Origin: an uncultured Candidatus Melainabacteria bacterium
Lineage (GTDB): Bacteria; Cyanobacteriota; Vampirovibrionia; Gastranaerophilales; Gastranaerophilaceae
Length of the DNA stretch: 64,000 bases
Direction: 5' to 3'
Assembly: GCA_949841365.1 (NCBI GenBank)
Contig: CATKZI010000001.1
Span: 124,001-188,000, forward strand
Positions 40,605 through 50,768 of the stretch are shown here, piece after piece. A program made the position numbers and the translations under genes. The notes under the pieces were generated by a model. It was not told the origin of the DNA and made no database searches. It saw only the letters and a list, made by a program, of their open reading frames with translations. Within the stretch, counting starts at the first letter, position 1, and each line of letters starts with the position of its first letter.

Positions 40605-42137
40605 ATGGCACAACAAACTCAAGAGGTTAGTTCTACCAAAGAACAAATAAGACAAACAAGAATTCAAAAATTAACAGATTTAGCAGACAGAGGTGTAAAC
40701 CCTTATCCGTATTCGTTTAACAAAACTGCAAATGCATCTGAACTTCAAGAAAAATACAAAGACCTTGAAGCAGGTGTTGAAACAGAAGATGAATACTCTG
40801 TTGCAGGTCGTGTAATGGCTATCCGCAATACAGGTATGTTTATTGACCTTATGGATGCTTCAGGCAAAATTCAAATTTTCTCTCACAAAGAAAATTTATC
40901 AGAAGATCAAATGAAAGTTCTTAAGCTTATTGATATCGGTGATATCGCAGGATTTACAGGCACAATCAGAAGAACTCCGCGAGGAGAACTTTCTATCAAA
41001 TCAACATCTTTAGAATTGTTATCAAAAGCACTTTTACCTTTGCCAAATAAACAAATCAGCAAAGAAAAAGCTGAAACATTAAGCCACTATCATGGTTTGA
41101 CAGACGTTGAATTGAAATACCGCCAAAGATACGTTGACTTAATCGTAAATGAAGACAGCAGAGATACTTTCAGAAAAAGAAGTTTGATTATCCAAAAAGT
41201 TCGTGAATATTTGGCAAAACAAGGTTATATGGAAGTTGAAACTCCGATTTTGCAAACAACAGCATCAGGCGCAAACGCAAGACCTTTCAATACTCACCAC
41301 AATGCGTTGGAAATGGATTTGACATTAAGAATTGCACTTGAACTTTACTTGAAAAGATTAATCGTCGGCGGAGTTTCCGAAAGAGTATTCGAAATCGGAA
41401 AATGCTTCCGTAACGAAGGTATTGACACACGCCACAACCCTGAATTTACAATGATTGAATTGTATCAGGCTTATGCTGACTATAACGATATGATGACATT
41501 GACAGAAAACATGGTTGCATACGTTGCTCAAGAAGTTCTCGGCACAACAAAAATCAAATACGGTGAAAACGAAATTGATTTAACTCCGCCATGGGACAGA
41601 AAAACAATGTTAGGTTCAATTAAAGAAGCTACAGGTGTTGACTTTATGGAAATCTACAGTGCAAAACAAGCTATCGAAACAGCAAGAAGCCTTCACGTTG
41701 CGGTAGACGATAATATGAACTGGGGTCAGGTTGTTGAAGCAGTGTTTGAAGAAAAAATCGAACCTTCATTGATTCAGCCATGCCACATCATTGATTATCC
41801 GAGAGAAATCTCTCCGCTTGCAAAAGTTCACAGAGATAACGAAAGATTAACAGAGCGTTTTGAAACCCGTGTTAACGGTTGGGAAATCGCTAACGCATTC
41901 TCAGAACTTACCGATCCGATTGATCAGAGAATGAGATTTGAAGCTCAAGCGCAAGCGAAAGCAGAAGGCGATGAGGAAGCAATGGAAATTGACGAAGACT
42001 TCATTAACGCTCTTGAATACGGTATGCCACCGACAGGCGGTATGGGAATGGGCATTGACCGTTTGGTAATGCTATTGACAGATTCTCCGTCAATCCGCGA
42101 CGTAATCGCATTCCCGACAATGAGAAACAAAGATTAA
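40605..42137 (+). CDS. lysS: Lysine--tRNA ligase
   Basis: FRKRSLIIQKVREYLAKQGYMEVETPILQTTASGANARPFNTHHNAL; GMGMGIDRLVMLLTDSPSIRDVIAFP; RBS gaggaag. Confidence 0.97.
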   Translation: MAQQTQEVSSTKEQIRQTRIQKLTDLADRGVNPYPYSFNKTANASELQEKYKDLEAGVETEDEYSVAGRVMAIRNTGMFIDLMDASGKIQIFSHKENLSEDQMKVLKLIDIGDIAGFTGTIRRTPRGELSIKSTSLELLSKALLPLPNKQISKEKAETLSHYHGLTDVELKYRQRYVDLIVNEDSRDTFRKRSLIIQKVREYLAKQGYMEVETPILQTTASGANARPFNTHHNALEMDLTLRIALELYLKRLIVGGVSERVFEIGKCFRNEGIDTRHNPEFTMIELYQAYADYNDMMTLTENMVAYVAQEVLGTTKIKYGENEIDLTPPWDRKTMLGSIKEATGVDFMEIYSAKQAIETARSLHVAVDDNMNWGQVVEAVFEEKIEPSLIQPCHIIDYPREISPLAKVHRDNERLTERFETRVNGWEIANAFSELTDPIDQRMRFEAQAQAKAEGDEEAMEIDEDFINALEYGMPPTGGMGMGIDRLVMLLTDSPSIRDVIAFPTMRNKD

Positions 42138-42170
42138 AAAAAGAGCCTTTAAAAGGCTCTTTTTTTATTT
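42138..42170. terminator. Bidirectional terminator
   Basis: aaaaaaagagcctttaaaaggctcttttttt. Confidence 0.8.
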
Positions 42171-42824
42171 ATACTTAATTGTCCAACCGTCATGAATAAT
42201 TTTTGAAGTACAACTCCAGCCAGTTCCGCCTTTTCTGCAATTATTTGTGCTATCCAATCCCGCAGGCTGCAACCCGCGTTCCGTAACCATAAAAGCAAAC
42301 ATATCACGACCGATTTGGTTTGGAAGTCTATCTGCATTTATATCAACCCAAAACACTGCACAATCCATATTTACATTGTTTCCAAAACTTGAACGTATTG
42401 TATCTCTCGGATAAATATCAATAAGTACATTTATTCCATCCGCCAAAGTAAACGCATATTGATACCAGCTTGTATTGTGAGCACTCCAATATACGCTGCC
42501 GTCAAAATTTTTTGTAGGATAAGCCCAGCATCCCGGCTGATTAGGACACTCACGCATCATATTAAAATACGGCTTATAAAAATTATACACATTGGTTACC
42601 GATTCAACACTATTATCAACCATTCCCCAATATTCAGGGCCTTCATGTTCGGAAATAGCAAGATTTGTTGCCTGCTGTAAAATAGAATAAGCCTTTTTTA
42701 AAGACGACATATTCCTCTGGTCTTCAAGTTTTTGATTTAAACTCGGCATAGTCATTGCTACGACAACACCGATAATACCAAGTGTTATTAATACCTCTGC
42801 TAAAGTAAAACCAAAATTCCTCAT
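42165..42824 (-). CDS. Prepilin-type N-terminal cleavage/methylation domain protein
   Basis: MRNFGFTLAEVLITLGIIGVVVAMTMPSLNQ. Confidence 0.92.
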   Translation of the reverse strand: MRNFGFTLAEVLITLGIIGVVVAMTMPSLNQKLEDQRNMSSLKKAYSILQQATNLAISEHEGPEYWGMVDNSVESVTNVYNFYKPYFNMMRECPNQPGCWAYPTKNFDGSVYWSAHNTSWYQYAFTLADGINVLIDIYPRDTIRSSFGNNVNMDCAVFWVDINADRLPNQIGRDMFAFMVTERGLQPAGLDSTNNCRKGGTGWSCTSKIIHDGWTIKYK

Positions 42825-42896
42825 ATTCTTATTATAAACATATATTGATAAAAACGCAATATGGACATTTGTTATTGTTTGTCATAAATTTAAAAT

Positions 42897-44015
42897 ATGT
42901 TGGAAAAACTGGACAAACAATTAAAGAATTTAAAAGAACATTCACACTTTAGGGATATCAAAGATTTTGAAAGTAAAGACGAAAAATATATTTACCTTAA
43001 CGGCGAAAAACTTATTAATCTTTCTTCAAATAATTATCTGGGATTTGCAGATAACAAGGCATTGACTAAAGAATTTTTGAATGGTGTTGAATATTCATTC
43101 GGGAGTGCATCCGCAAGACTTTTGACAGGGACTCTGCCAATTTTTAAAGAGTTGGAAAACCTTCTTGCACAACTTTTTAATAAAGACAAAGCACTGATTT
43201 TTAACAGCGGATATCACGCAAATGTCGGGATTAACAGCTCTATTGCAGGCAAAGGCGATGTGATTTTTTCGGATAAATTAAACCACGCAAGCATAATAGA
43301 CGGAATGCGTCTGGGGGAAAGCAAGTTTTTCCGCTACCCGCACAACAATATGGAAGCTTTGGAAAAACTTTTAATCCGCGAACGCAATAACTTTGATAAT
43401 GCCGTAATAGTTTCCGAAAGCGTATTTTCAATGGACGGCGACATTGCAGATTTAGAAAAATTGATTGAGCTTAAAGAAAAATACAACTGTATTTTAATTC
43501 TTGATGAAGCCCACGCATTTGGGGTTTTCGGACAAATTGGTCTCGGCGTTTGTGAAACTCTCGGAATAATTGATAAAGTTGACCTGATTGTCGGAACATT
43601 CGGCAAAGCAATAGGTTCTATGGGCGCATTTGCAGTTGGAAACAAAACATTAATTGATTACCTGACAAACAAAGCCCGCTCATTTATTTTCTCGACAGCT
43701 TTACCGCCGATTAATATTGCGTTCACAAAATGGATTTTAGAAAATAAACTTCCGAAAACTTACGACAAAAGAATGCAAATGCTTTCAATCGCTAAAAAAG
43801 CAGGTTCCGACAGCCACATAATCCCGATTGTTATCGGCGGAAACAAAGAAACAGTTGAAACCTGTGAAATTCTATACCAAAACGGTTATTTCACACTTCC
43901 AATCCGTCCGCCAACCGTTCCCGAAGGAACTTCAAGACTCAGACTTTCACTCACAACGGAAATTACGGAACAGGAATTGAATAATGCAATCTCATTGGCT
44001 AAACAAACAAAATAA
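42897..44015 (+). CDS. bioF: 8-amino-7-oxononanoate synthase
   Basis: YLNGEKLINLSSNNYLGFADN; LILDEAHAFGVFGQIGLG; GTFGKAIGSMGAF. Confidence 0.93.
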   Translation: MLEKLDKQLKNLKEHSHFRDIKDFESKDEKYIYLNGEKLINLSSNNYLGFADNKALTKEFLNGVEYSFGSASARLLTGTLPIFKELENLLAQLFNKDKALIFNSGYHANVGINSSIAGKGDVIFSDKLNHASIIDGMRLGESKFFRYPHNNMEALEKLLIRERNNFDNAVIVSESVFSMDGDIADLEKLIELKEKYNCILILDEAHAFGVFGQIGLGVCETLGIIDKVDLIVGTFGKAIGSMGAFAVGNKTLIDYLTNKARSFIFSTALPPINIAFTKWILENKLPKTYDKRMQMLSIAKKAGSDSHIIPIVIGGNKETVETCEILYQNGYFTLPIRPPTVPEGTSRLRLSLTTEITEQELNNAISLAKQTK

Positions 44016-44628
44016 TGACAAATTAATAATCTTTTTCGCAGGCTGGAGCTTTGATTACAAGCCCTTCAAATTTTTAAACTGCGAGGATTTTGACGTATTG
44101 ATGTTATACGATTATAACAATTTTGATTTGCCCGAAATTCCGCAATATAAAGAATACTATTTGATTGCTTGGTCTATGGGAGTTTTCACGGCATACCAAA
44201 TGCGCGAACTGCTTCCGCAATTTAAAAAGAAACTTGCCGTAAACGGAACACCGTTCCCTGTTGATGATGAATTCGGCATTCCGCAAAAACCGTTTTTGTT
44301 GACACTTCGCCACGCAAAAACAGGCTTAGAAGGTAAATTCTATCAAAATATTTTCGAAAAATCTGAAGAATTTGAAAGATATAAAACAACACCTGTTGAA
44401 CGCACTATCGACAACCGCGAAGAAGAATTAAAAACACTTTATGCTAAAATAAAAGAAACGGATAAAACTTATGAAACTTACTATGACAAAGCTCTCGTAA
44501 GCAGTAACGATAAGATTATCCCGACAAAAAATCAATTAAATTTTTGGCAAGATAAAGCTGAAATTTTGATTAGCGGTCATTTTCCCTACTATAATTTCAC
44601 AAGCTGGAATGAAATATTATGCAAATAA
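43984..44628 (+). CDS. bioG: BioG-like pimeloyl-ACP methyl ester esterase (DUF452)
   Basis: IIFFAGWSFDYKPF; LIAWSMGVFTAYQM; between bioF and bioC. Confidence 0.8.
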   Translation: MQSHWLNKQNNDKLIIFFAGWSFDYKPFKFLNCEDFDVLMLYDYNNFDLPEIPQYKEYYLIAWSMGVFTAYQMRELLPQFKKKLAVNGTPFPVDDEFGIPQKPFLLTLRHAKTGLEGKFYQNIFEKSEEFERYKTTPVERTIDNREEELKTLYAKIKETDKTYETYYDKALVSSNDKIIPTKNQLNFWQDKAEILISGHFPYYNFTSWNEILCK

Positions 44629-45350
44629 ACCCTAAATTAATCAAAAATCAATTTGAAAAAAGCTTGAATAAATATAATGAAAATGCCTCAGTTCAAAGGC
44701 TTATGGCAGAAAAACTTGTCACCGAAACTGCCAAAATAAGACGCGAATTTGATAATATTTTGGAACTTGGAAGCGGTGCGGGACTGCTTACAAAAGAGAT
44801 TGTGGAAACTATCAAATTCAAAAAATATTTTGCAAACGATTTAGTGGAAAAATCACAATATTACGTAAAAAATATTGTACCTGATGCAATATTTTATTGT
44901 GGAAACGCTCAAAAAATTAAACCAACACAAAAAATGGACTTGATTATTTCAAACGCAATGTTCCAGTGGTTTAAAACTATTGATACAGACAATTACAAAA
45001 ATCTGTTAAACACGGACGGAATACTTGCATTTTCAAGCTTTTCACCGGAAAACTTTAAGGAAATCAGAGAACTTACGGGACTTTCACTTGATTATAAAAC
45101 TTCAGACGAGTTGAAACAGATATTTGCAAAAAACTTTGAAATTTTACACATTGAAGAATTTATCCACACACTGAAATTTTCAACACCGCTTGAACTTCTT
45201 GCTCACATGAAAAACACAGGTGTAAATTCTCTGACAGCACAGCATTGGACATTTAAAGAGGTAAAAGATTTTTGTGACAACTACTCGCAAAAATTCCCCG
45301 AAATAACCCTCACCTATGCTCCGATAATATTTATATGCAAAAAAAAATAA
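44619..45350 (+). CDS. bioC: Malonyl-ACP O-methyltransferase
   Basis: KNQFEKSLNKYNENASVQRLMAEKLV; ILELGSGAGLLTKEI; SNAMFQWF. Confidence 0.9.
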   Translation: MQINPKLIKNQFEKSLNKYNENASVQRLMAEKLVTETAKIRREFDNILELGSGAGLLTKEIVETIKFKKYFANDLVEKSQYYVKNIVPDAIFYCGNAQKIKPTQKMDLIISNAMFQWFKTIDTDNYKNLLNTDGILAFSSFSPENFKEIRELTGLSLDYKTSDELKQIFAKNFEILHIEEFIHTLKFSTPLELLAHMKNTGVNSLTAQHWTFKEVKDFCDNYSQKFPEITLTYAPIIFICKKK

Positions 45351-45371
45351 CCCTCAAATGAGGGTTATTTT
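45343..45371. terminator. Bidirectional terminator between bioC and rplR
   Basis: aaaataaccct caaatg agggttatttt. Confidence 0.8.
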
Positions 45372-45387
45372 TATATGCTTGTATCTC

Positions 45388-45756
45388 CTAAAACATTAGG
45401 CCAGCTTCTCTAGCTGCATCAGCCAAAGCCGCTACACGACCGTGATATAAGAATCCGCCGCGGTCGAATACTACACATTCAACACCTGCTTTTTTAGCTT
45501 TTTGAGCGATAGCTTCACCTACTACTTTAGCAGCCTCAATGTTACCCCCGTGAGCTAATTTTTCTTTCAAATCTTTATCATTTGAAGAAGCTGAAGCAAG
45601 TGTTACATGATTTACATCATCAATCAATTGAGCGTAAATATGTTTAGTACTTCTGTAAACTGCCAATCTTGGGAATTCAGAAGTTCCTGACAATTTAACT
45701 CTTATTGATCTGTGTCTTTTTTGTACTTTTGGTTTTCTAATTTCTTGTTTAATCAT
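45388..45756 (-). CDS. rplR: 50S ribosomal protein L18
   Basis: [47 protein letters not shown]. Confidence 0.96.
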   Translation of the reverse strand: MIKQEIRKPKVQKRHRSIRVKLSGTSEFPRLAVYRSTKHIYAQLIDDVNHVTLASASSNDKDLKEKLAHGGNIEAAKVVGEAIAQKAKKAGVECVVFDRGGFLYHGRVAALADAAREAGLMF

Positions 45757-45827
45757 TTTTATTTTCCTTTCTTACTGCTTTAACGGGCTTTTAACCCTTC
45801 GCATGTAAACTTATTGCAGGCTATGCC

Positions 45828-46367
45828 CTACTTTTTACCAGCTTTACCGGCTTTACGTCTGATGTGTTCGCCTTCATATCTAACACCTTTTCCTTTGTAA
45901 ACTTCAGGTGGACGTTTAGATCTGATGAATGCTGCAACATCACCAACAGTTTGTTTGTTAGAACCTTTAACACTGATTTTTGTGTTAGCTTCAACTGAAA
46001 TTGTAATACCTTCAGGCGGTTCAACAACTACAGGGTGAGAATAACCCAATGCTAAGTTAAGGTTTTTACCTTCCATGTTAGCACGGTAACCAACACCTTG
46101 GATTTCAAGTTTCTTTTCAAAACCTTCTTTAACACCGTGAACAGCATTAGCAACTAAAGTTCTGAACAAACCGAACAAAGCATCAGTTTCTCTTGATTCG
46201 CCTACTTTTGACAAGATAATGTGATTATCTTCAACTTTAACAGCGATTTCAGGTCTTACTTCAACTGTTTCAGTTCCGTTAGGTCCTTTTGCAGTAACTG
46301 TTTGACCTTCTATTTTGATTTCCACGCCTTGTGGAATTTCGATAGGTTTTTTACCAATACGTGACAT
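45828..46367 (-). CDS. rplF: 50S ribosomal protein L6
   Basis: MSRIGKKPIEIPQGVEI; RPPEVYKGKGVRYEGEHIRRKAGKAGKK. Confidence 0.97.
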   Translation of the reverse strand: MSRIGKKPIEIPQGVEIKIEGQTVTAKGPNGTETVEVRPEIAVKVEDNHIILSKVGESRETDALFGLFRTLVANAVHGVKEGFEKKLEIQGVGYRANMEGKNLNLALGYSHPVVVEPPEGITISVEANTKISVKGSNKQTVGDVAAFIRSKRPPEVYKGKGVRYEGEHIRRKAGKAGKK

Positions 46368-46445
46368 TTTAATTTTCTCCTTTTGGTATATTTAGTACAT
46401 AATTTCGGCTTTTCTACCAATTGCACCGAAAAATTCAATTACGAA

Positions 46446-46844
46446 TTAATAAACGTAGCAAAGAACTTCGCCGCCAAGATTTTCTTTACGAGCTTTTCTG
46501 TCTGTTAAAAGACCTTTGCTTGTTGAAACAACTGCAATACCCATACCACCTAATACTTTAGGTAAGTTTTTAGATTTGCTGTAGCTTCTCAAACCGGGTT
46601 TAGAAACTCTTTCTAGTTTTGTGATAACAGGTTTGTTTTTAGCATCGTATTTCAAAGTGATTTCTAAAACTTTGAATTTGCCTTCAACTTTTTCGCTGTA
46701 ATCAGAAATAAAACCTTCTTCTTTTAAAAGTTTAGCTAATTGAACTTTCAATTTTGAAGATGGCATAGAAACAGTCTGGTGTGAAACCTGATTAGCGTTT
46801 CTAATTCTTGTTAGCATATCTGCTATAGGATCTGTCATTGACAT
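46446..46844 (-). CDS. rpsH: 30S ribosomal protein S8
   Basis: [39 protein letters not shown]. Confidence 0.97.
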   Translation of the reverse strand: MSMTDPIADMLTRIRNANQVSHQTVSMPSSKLKVQLAKLLKEEGFISDYSEKVEGKFKVLEITLKYDAKNKPVITKLERVSKPGLRSYSKSKNLPKVLGGMGIAVVSTSKGLLTDRKARKENLGGEVLCYVY

Positions 46845-47052
46845 TTAAAATTCCTCCGGACTTACCTCACAGTTATAAGGCAGTATCCTTACTTTACTAT
46901 TACACCACTTACCAAATTAATTTTGCTTCATATTGAAACTTGCTTTGGCAGTCTGGAACTGTACAATAAAAATATCATAAACAAATAATATTTACAACAG
47001 CATTGCAAAATTTATTTACAAAAAATATAACCACTTGGCTAATTTACAAATA

Positions 47053-47083
47053 AATATACTTACGATATAAAAGAAATTGTCAA
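47053..47083 (-). promoter_or_regulatory. Candidate promoter upstream of rpsH
   Basis: Minus strand TTGACA (47078-47083) ... TATATT (47053-47058), 19-bp spacer, just after the terminator. Confidence 0.35.
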
Positions 47084-47106
47084 GAAGTAATGGTCTGTGT
47101 GCCATA

Positions 47107-47136
47107 AAAAAAGACCTCTATTAAGAGGTCTTTTTA
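47107..47136 (-). terminator. Terminator inside the spc cluster (rpsN|rpsH)
   Basis: aaaaaagacctct-att-aagaggtcttttt. Confidence 0.75.
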
Positions 47137-47165
47137 GTTATATTTAATTCACACAGGTCTTGAAA

Positions 47166-47207
47166 TTTATACAAAACCCAATGTGGCGGGTGGAGCGGCT
47201 ATGCTCC
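47166..47207 (-). repeat. Intergenic repeat R2 copy
   Basis: Minus: GGAGCATAGCCGCTCCACCCGCCACATTGGGTTTTGTATAA; matches fabI copy. Confidence 0.6.
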
Positions 47208-47208
47208 G

Positions 47209-47301
47209 TCTTACTCGCTCGCAATTAACGGGTCTTCGGCTCTGCTTGTCTTTGCCTTCGCAAAGCCAACACCAGCCTATGCCCTCAGCTCGCTCGCGCT
47301 A
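47209..47301 (-). repeat. Intergenic repeat R1 copy a, supplies rpsN stop codon
   Basis: Minus: TAGCGCGAGCGAGCTGAGGGC...CTTTGCGAAGGCAAAG...AGACCCGTTAATTGCGAGCGAG. Confidence 0.75.
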
Positions 47302-47505
47302 CCAACTTGCTTTTGTTACGCCCGGAAGTAAACCTTCGTGAGCCATTTTTCTTAAACAAATTCTGCAAAGACCAAAATCTCTGTGGAATCCATGAGGACG
47401 TCCGCAAATACTGCATCTGTTATGAAGTCTAACAGTCGGATATTTACCTGCTGCAGCTAATTTTGCTCTTTTTAGTTCTTTGTTTATCATCGCTTTTTTA
47501 GCCAT
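47299..47505 (-). CDS. rpsN: 30S ribosomal protein S14, zinc-binding (type Z) form
   Basis: [39 protein letters not shown]. Confidence 0.96.
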   Translation of the reverse strand: MAKKAMINKELKRAKLAAAGKYPTVRLHNRCSICGRPHGFHRDFGLCRICLRKMAHEGLLPGVTKASW

Positions 47506-47536
47506 GAATTTCTCCTTTTATGTTTTTTATCTGTTT

Positions 47537-47567
47537 TTTTAATTTATGCAGTACCCAATGGGGACTA
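47537..47567 (-). repeat. Short R2-like copy at rplE stop
   Basis: Minus: TAGTCCCCATTGGGTACTGCATAAATT. Confidence 0.4.
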
Positions 47568-48128
47568 TGCTGCTTTCATTCCTTTGAAAGGCATACCTAA
47601 CAATCTCAATAATTCGCGAGCTTCATCATCAGTTTCAGCTGTTGTAATTACTGATACGTTCATACCTTTAACCAAATCAACTTCTTCATAAGTGATTTCA
47701 GGGAACAATGCTTGTTCTTTCAATCCTAAAGTATAGTTACCGCGACCATCGAAACTTTTCGGAGAAATACCTCTAAAGTCACGAATACGAGGAAGAACTA
47801 CACAAATAAGTTTTTGCAAGAAATCATACATTCTTTCGCCGCGCAATGTAACCATTGCACCAACCGGCATACCTTCTCTCAATTTGTAAGAAGCGATTGA
47901 TTTTTTTGCTTTTGTAACTACGCATTTTTGACCTGCAATTTTAGTCAATTGACCTTCGATTACTTCAGCAATCTTAGAGTTGTGAGAAGCTTCACCAACA
48001 CCCATGTTCAAAACGATTTTGTGAAGTTTTGGAACTTGGTTAATATTTTCGTAACCGAATTTTTCCTTTAATGCAGGTATAATTTCTTCTTGATATTTAG
48101 CTTTTAAACTTCTAGTTTTTGTTGTCAT
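47565..48128 (-). CDS. rplE: 50S ribosomal protein L5
   Basis: [34 protein letters not shown]. Confidence 0.97.
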   Translation of the reverse strand: MTTKTRSLKAKYQEEIIPALKEKFGYENINQVPKLHKIVLNMGVGEASHNSKIAEVIEGQLTKIAGQKCVVTKAKKSIASYKLREGMPVGAMVTLRGERMYDFLQKLICVVLPRIRDFRGISPKSFDGRGNYTLGLKEQALFPEITYEEVDLVKGMNVSVITTAETDDEARELLRLLGMPFKGMKAA

Positions 48129-48171
48129 TTTCGTATTTCCTTAATTCTGCGATACCAAAATTATAACTCAA

Positions 48172-48513
48172 TTATAATTTAGCATCTAATTGTTCACCAC
48201 ATTTTTTACAAACACGAACTTTTTTGCCGTCAACGACTGCGTGTTTGATCCTTGTCGGTTTTTCGCAAGCAGGGCAGATAACCATAACATTTGAAGCATC
48301 AACAGGAGCTTCCATTTTGATTAGACCGCCTTGAATGCCTGCCATCGGTTGAGGTTTTTGAGCTTTAGTAACCATATTTAAACCTTCAACAGTGACAGTT
48401 CCGTCTGCAACATTAACTTTTTTAATGTTACCGTCTTTTCCTTTATCTTTACCTGCAATAATCATTACTCTGTCAGAATTTTTTACATGCAAGCTTTTCT
48501 TTTTATCTGTCAT
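48172..48513 (-). CDS. rplX: 50S ribosomal protein L24
   Basis: VMIIAGKDKGKDGNIKKV; GGLIKMEAPVDASNVMVICPACEKPTRI. Confidence 0.95.
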   Translation of the reverse strand: MTDKKKSLHVKNSDRVMIIAGKDKGKDGNIKKVNVADGTVTVEGLNMVTKAQKPQPMAGIQGGLIKMEAPVDASNVMVICPACEKPTRIKHAVVDGKKVRVCKKCGEQLDAKL

Positions 48514-48588
48514 TTTACTGTTCTCCATTTTTCATACGGATCCGATATTTAATATCGGGCGTATATTTGTGTTGTTATTAATCCTGCA

Positions 48589-48957
48589 CTAGATAACTTC
48601 AGGTGCAAGAGAAACTATTTTCATATAGCCTTTATCACGCAATTCACGAGCAACCGGTCCGAAAACACGAGTTCCACGAGGGTTGCCATCTTTGTTGATG
48701 ATTACTGCTGCGTTTTCATCAAATCTGATAACAGATCCGTCTGCACGTTTGATATCAGCTTTAGTTCTAACTACAACAGCTCTAACAACTTCAGATTTTT
48801 TAACAGGCATATTCGGGTTAGCATCTTTAACGGCTGCAACGATTTCATCGCCTACTGCCGCGAATTTTTTATTTGAGCTTCCCATAACACGAATACACAA
48901 AAGTTCTTTTGCGCCTGTGTTATCTGCTACTTCTAGTCTTGTTTCTTGTTGTATCAT
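48589..48957 (-). CDS. rplN: 50S ribosomal protein L14
   Basis: [59 protein letters not shown]. Confidence 0.97.
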   Translation of the reverse strand: MIQQETRLEVADNTGAKELLCIRVMGSSNKKFAAVGDEIVAAVKDANPNMPVKKSEVVRAVVVRTKADIKRADGSVIRFDENAAVIINKDGNPRGTRVFGPVARELRDKGYMKIVSLAPEVI

Positions 48958-49024
48958 TTTTCTTTTCCTTTATTTTGTCTGGTCGGCATCTCATTATAAA
49001 TTAATGTTACCGATGAAAAAATTA

Positions 49025-49270
49025 CTATCTTGCTTTTTCAACTACTTCAGCCAATGTCCAGCGTTTGTCACCTGAGATTGGTCTTGATTCAACGATTCTT
49101 ACGATATCGCCTTCATTACAAACATTTTCTGCATCGTGTGCTTTGTAGTTTTTATTAGATTCAATAATTTTTTTGTATTTTGGGTGCGGTTCGTAATCAG
49201 CAACTTTAACTACGATAGTTTTGTCCATTTTATTACTTACTACTACACCTTGTTTTTCTTTCTTAGGCAT
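49025..49270 (-). CDS. rpsQ: 30S ribosomal protein S17
   Basis: [34 protein letters not shown]. Confidence 0.96.
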   Translation of the reverse strand: MPKKEKQGVVVSNKMDKTIVVKVADYEPHPKYKKIIESNKNYKAHDAENVCNEGDIVRIVESRPISGDKRWTLAEVVEKAR

Positions 49271-49460
49271 GTTGTACCTCTTTTTCTTTTATTACAGTTT
49301 TTGCTTGAGCTATAAGTCTTTTTGTTTTAGAAATCAACGCTGTGTTTTCTAATTTGTGAGTTGAAAGTTGTAATTTGTAGTTAAACAAATCTTTCTTCCA
49401 ATCAACAATTGCACTTTGTAACTCATCTACTGATTTTTCGCGCATTTCATTTAATTTCAT
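49263..49460 (-). CDS. rpmC: 50S ribosomal protein L29
   Basis: [43 protein letters not shown]. Confidence 0.93.
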   Translation of the reverse strand: MKLNEMREKSVDELQSAIVDWKKDLFNYKLQLSTHKLENTALISKTKRLIAQAKTVIKEKEVQHA

Positions 49461-49483
49461 TGTTATTTTCCTTATTTTGGTTA

Positions 49484-49909
49484 CTACTTAGTAGCTTCCA
49501 ATTTAGCTTTTTCTACTACTTTAACTTTGATTGGCAGTTTTTGAGCAGCTAATTCCAATGCATGAACTGCAGTATTTCTGTCGAAATAATCCAATTCAAA
49601 TAGAATTCTGTTCGGTTTAACAACTGCTACCCAATATTCCAAGTTACCTTTACCTGAACCCATACGAGTTTCAGCAGGTTTAGCCGTAATTGGTTTATCA
49701 GGGAATATTTTAATCCAAACGTTACCGCCACGTTTGATTTCACGAGTCATTGCACGACGTGCAGCCTCGATTTGTCTGCTGGTAATCCAGCCGGGTTCAA
49801 CAGCTTGAAGTGCATATCCGCCAAATTCTAATTTTGTTCCTCTGGTTTCTGTGCCTTTCATTCTGCCTTTCATCATTTTGCGGTATTTAGTTTTTTTAGG
49901 CTGTAACAT
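49484..49909 (-). CDS. rplP: 50S ribosomal protein L16
   Basis: [56 protein letters not shown]. Confidence 0.97.
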   Translation of the reverse strand: MLQPKKTKYRKMMKGRMKGTETRGTKLEFGGYALQAVEPGWITSRQIEAARRAMTREIKRGGNVWIKIFPDKPITAKPAETRMGSGKGNLEYWVAVVKPNRILFELDYFDRNTAVHALELAAQKLPIKVKVVEKAKLEATK

Positions 49910-49935
49910 TTTATTTTACTCCATTTATTTATTTT

Positions 49936-50664
49936 CTATTCAGCATCTGAAGCAATTCTGCGACGAGGACGTCTTTGTCCTTTATCAGAACCGCCTTTTT
50001 CATTTTTAGCTTTGATGTTTTGGTCAGCTTTTTCGCCGGGCATTAAGTTGCCTTTGAAAATCCAAACTTTAACACCAATTTTACCCATGATTGTATCAGC
50101 TTCAGTGAAACCGTAATCAACATCAGCTCTTAATGTTTGAAGAGGAATTCTTCCTTCTTTTGCCCATTCAGAACGAGCGATTTCAGCTCCGCCTAAACGA
50201 CCTGATACCATAACTTTAATACCTTGAGCACCAGCTCTCATTGTACGCTGCATAGCTTGTTTCATTGCACGTCTGAATGCGATACGTTTTTCTAATTGTT
50301 GAGCAATTGCTTCAGCAACCAATTGAGCATCAGCATCAATTCTTGCAACTTCTACAACGTTAATGATTACAGGTTTGCCGATGTATTTAGAAACTTCTTT
50401 TTTCAAGTCTTCAATACCTTGTCCGCCTCTACCTACAACGATACCCGGTTTAGCTGTTACAACAGTTACTGTTGTATTTTGAGCTTTTCTAGCGATTAAA
50501 ATCTTAGAAACGCCTGCTGTATAAAGTTTTTTCTTAACGAATTTTCTGATTTTTGCATCTTCTGCAACGAATTGACCGTAATCTTTTACTTTAGCAAACC
50601 ATGTGCTTACCCAAGGTTGAATTACGCCTATTCTAAATCCTTTTGGATGTGTTTTTTGTCCCAT
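49936..50664 (-). CDS. rpsC: 30S ribosomal protein S3
   Basis: [34 protein letters not shown]. Confidence 0.97.
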   Translation of the reverse strand: MGQKTHPKGFRIGVIQPWVSTWFAKVKDYGQFVAEDAKIRKFVKKKLYTAGVSKILIARKAQNTTVTVVTAKPGIVVGRGGQGIEDLKKEVSKYIGKPVIINVVEVARIDADAQLVAEAIAQQLEKRIAFRRAMKQAMQRTMRAGAQGIKVMVSGRLGGAEIARSEWAKEGRIPLQTLRADVDYGFTEADTIMGKIGVKVWIFKGNLMPGEKADQNIKAKNEKGGSDKGQRRPRRRIASDAE

Positions 50665-50694
50665 TTTATTTACCTTTATCTTTTACATTTACGT

Positions 50695-50768
50695 CTTGCT
50701 CGCTCGCTTTTAACGGGTCTACCGTTGTCGCCTTCGCGCCACCGTTCGCCCTCAGCTCGCTCGCGCTA
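50695..50768 (-). repeat. Intergenic repeat R1 copy b, supplies rplV stop codon
   Basis: Minus: TAGCGCGAGCGAGCTGAGGGCGAACGGTGGCGCGAAGGCGACAACGGTAGACCCGTTAAAAGCGAGCGAGCAAG. Confidence 0.85.
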
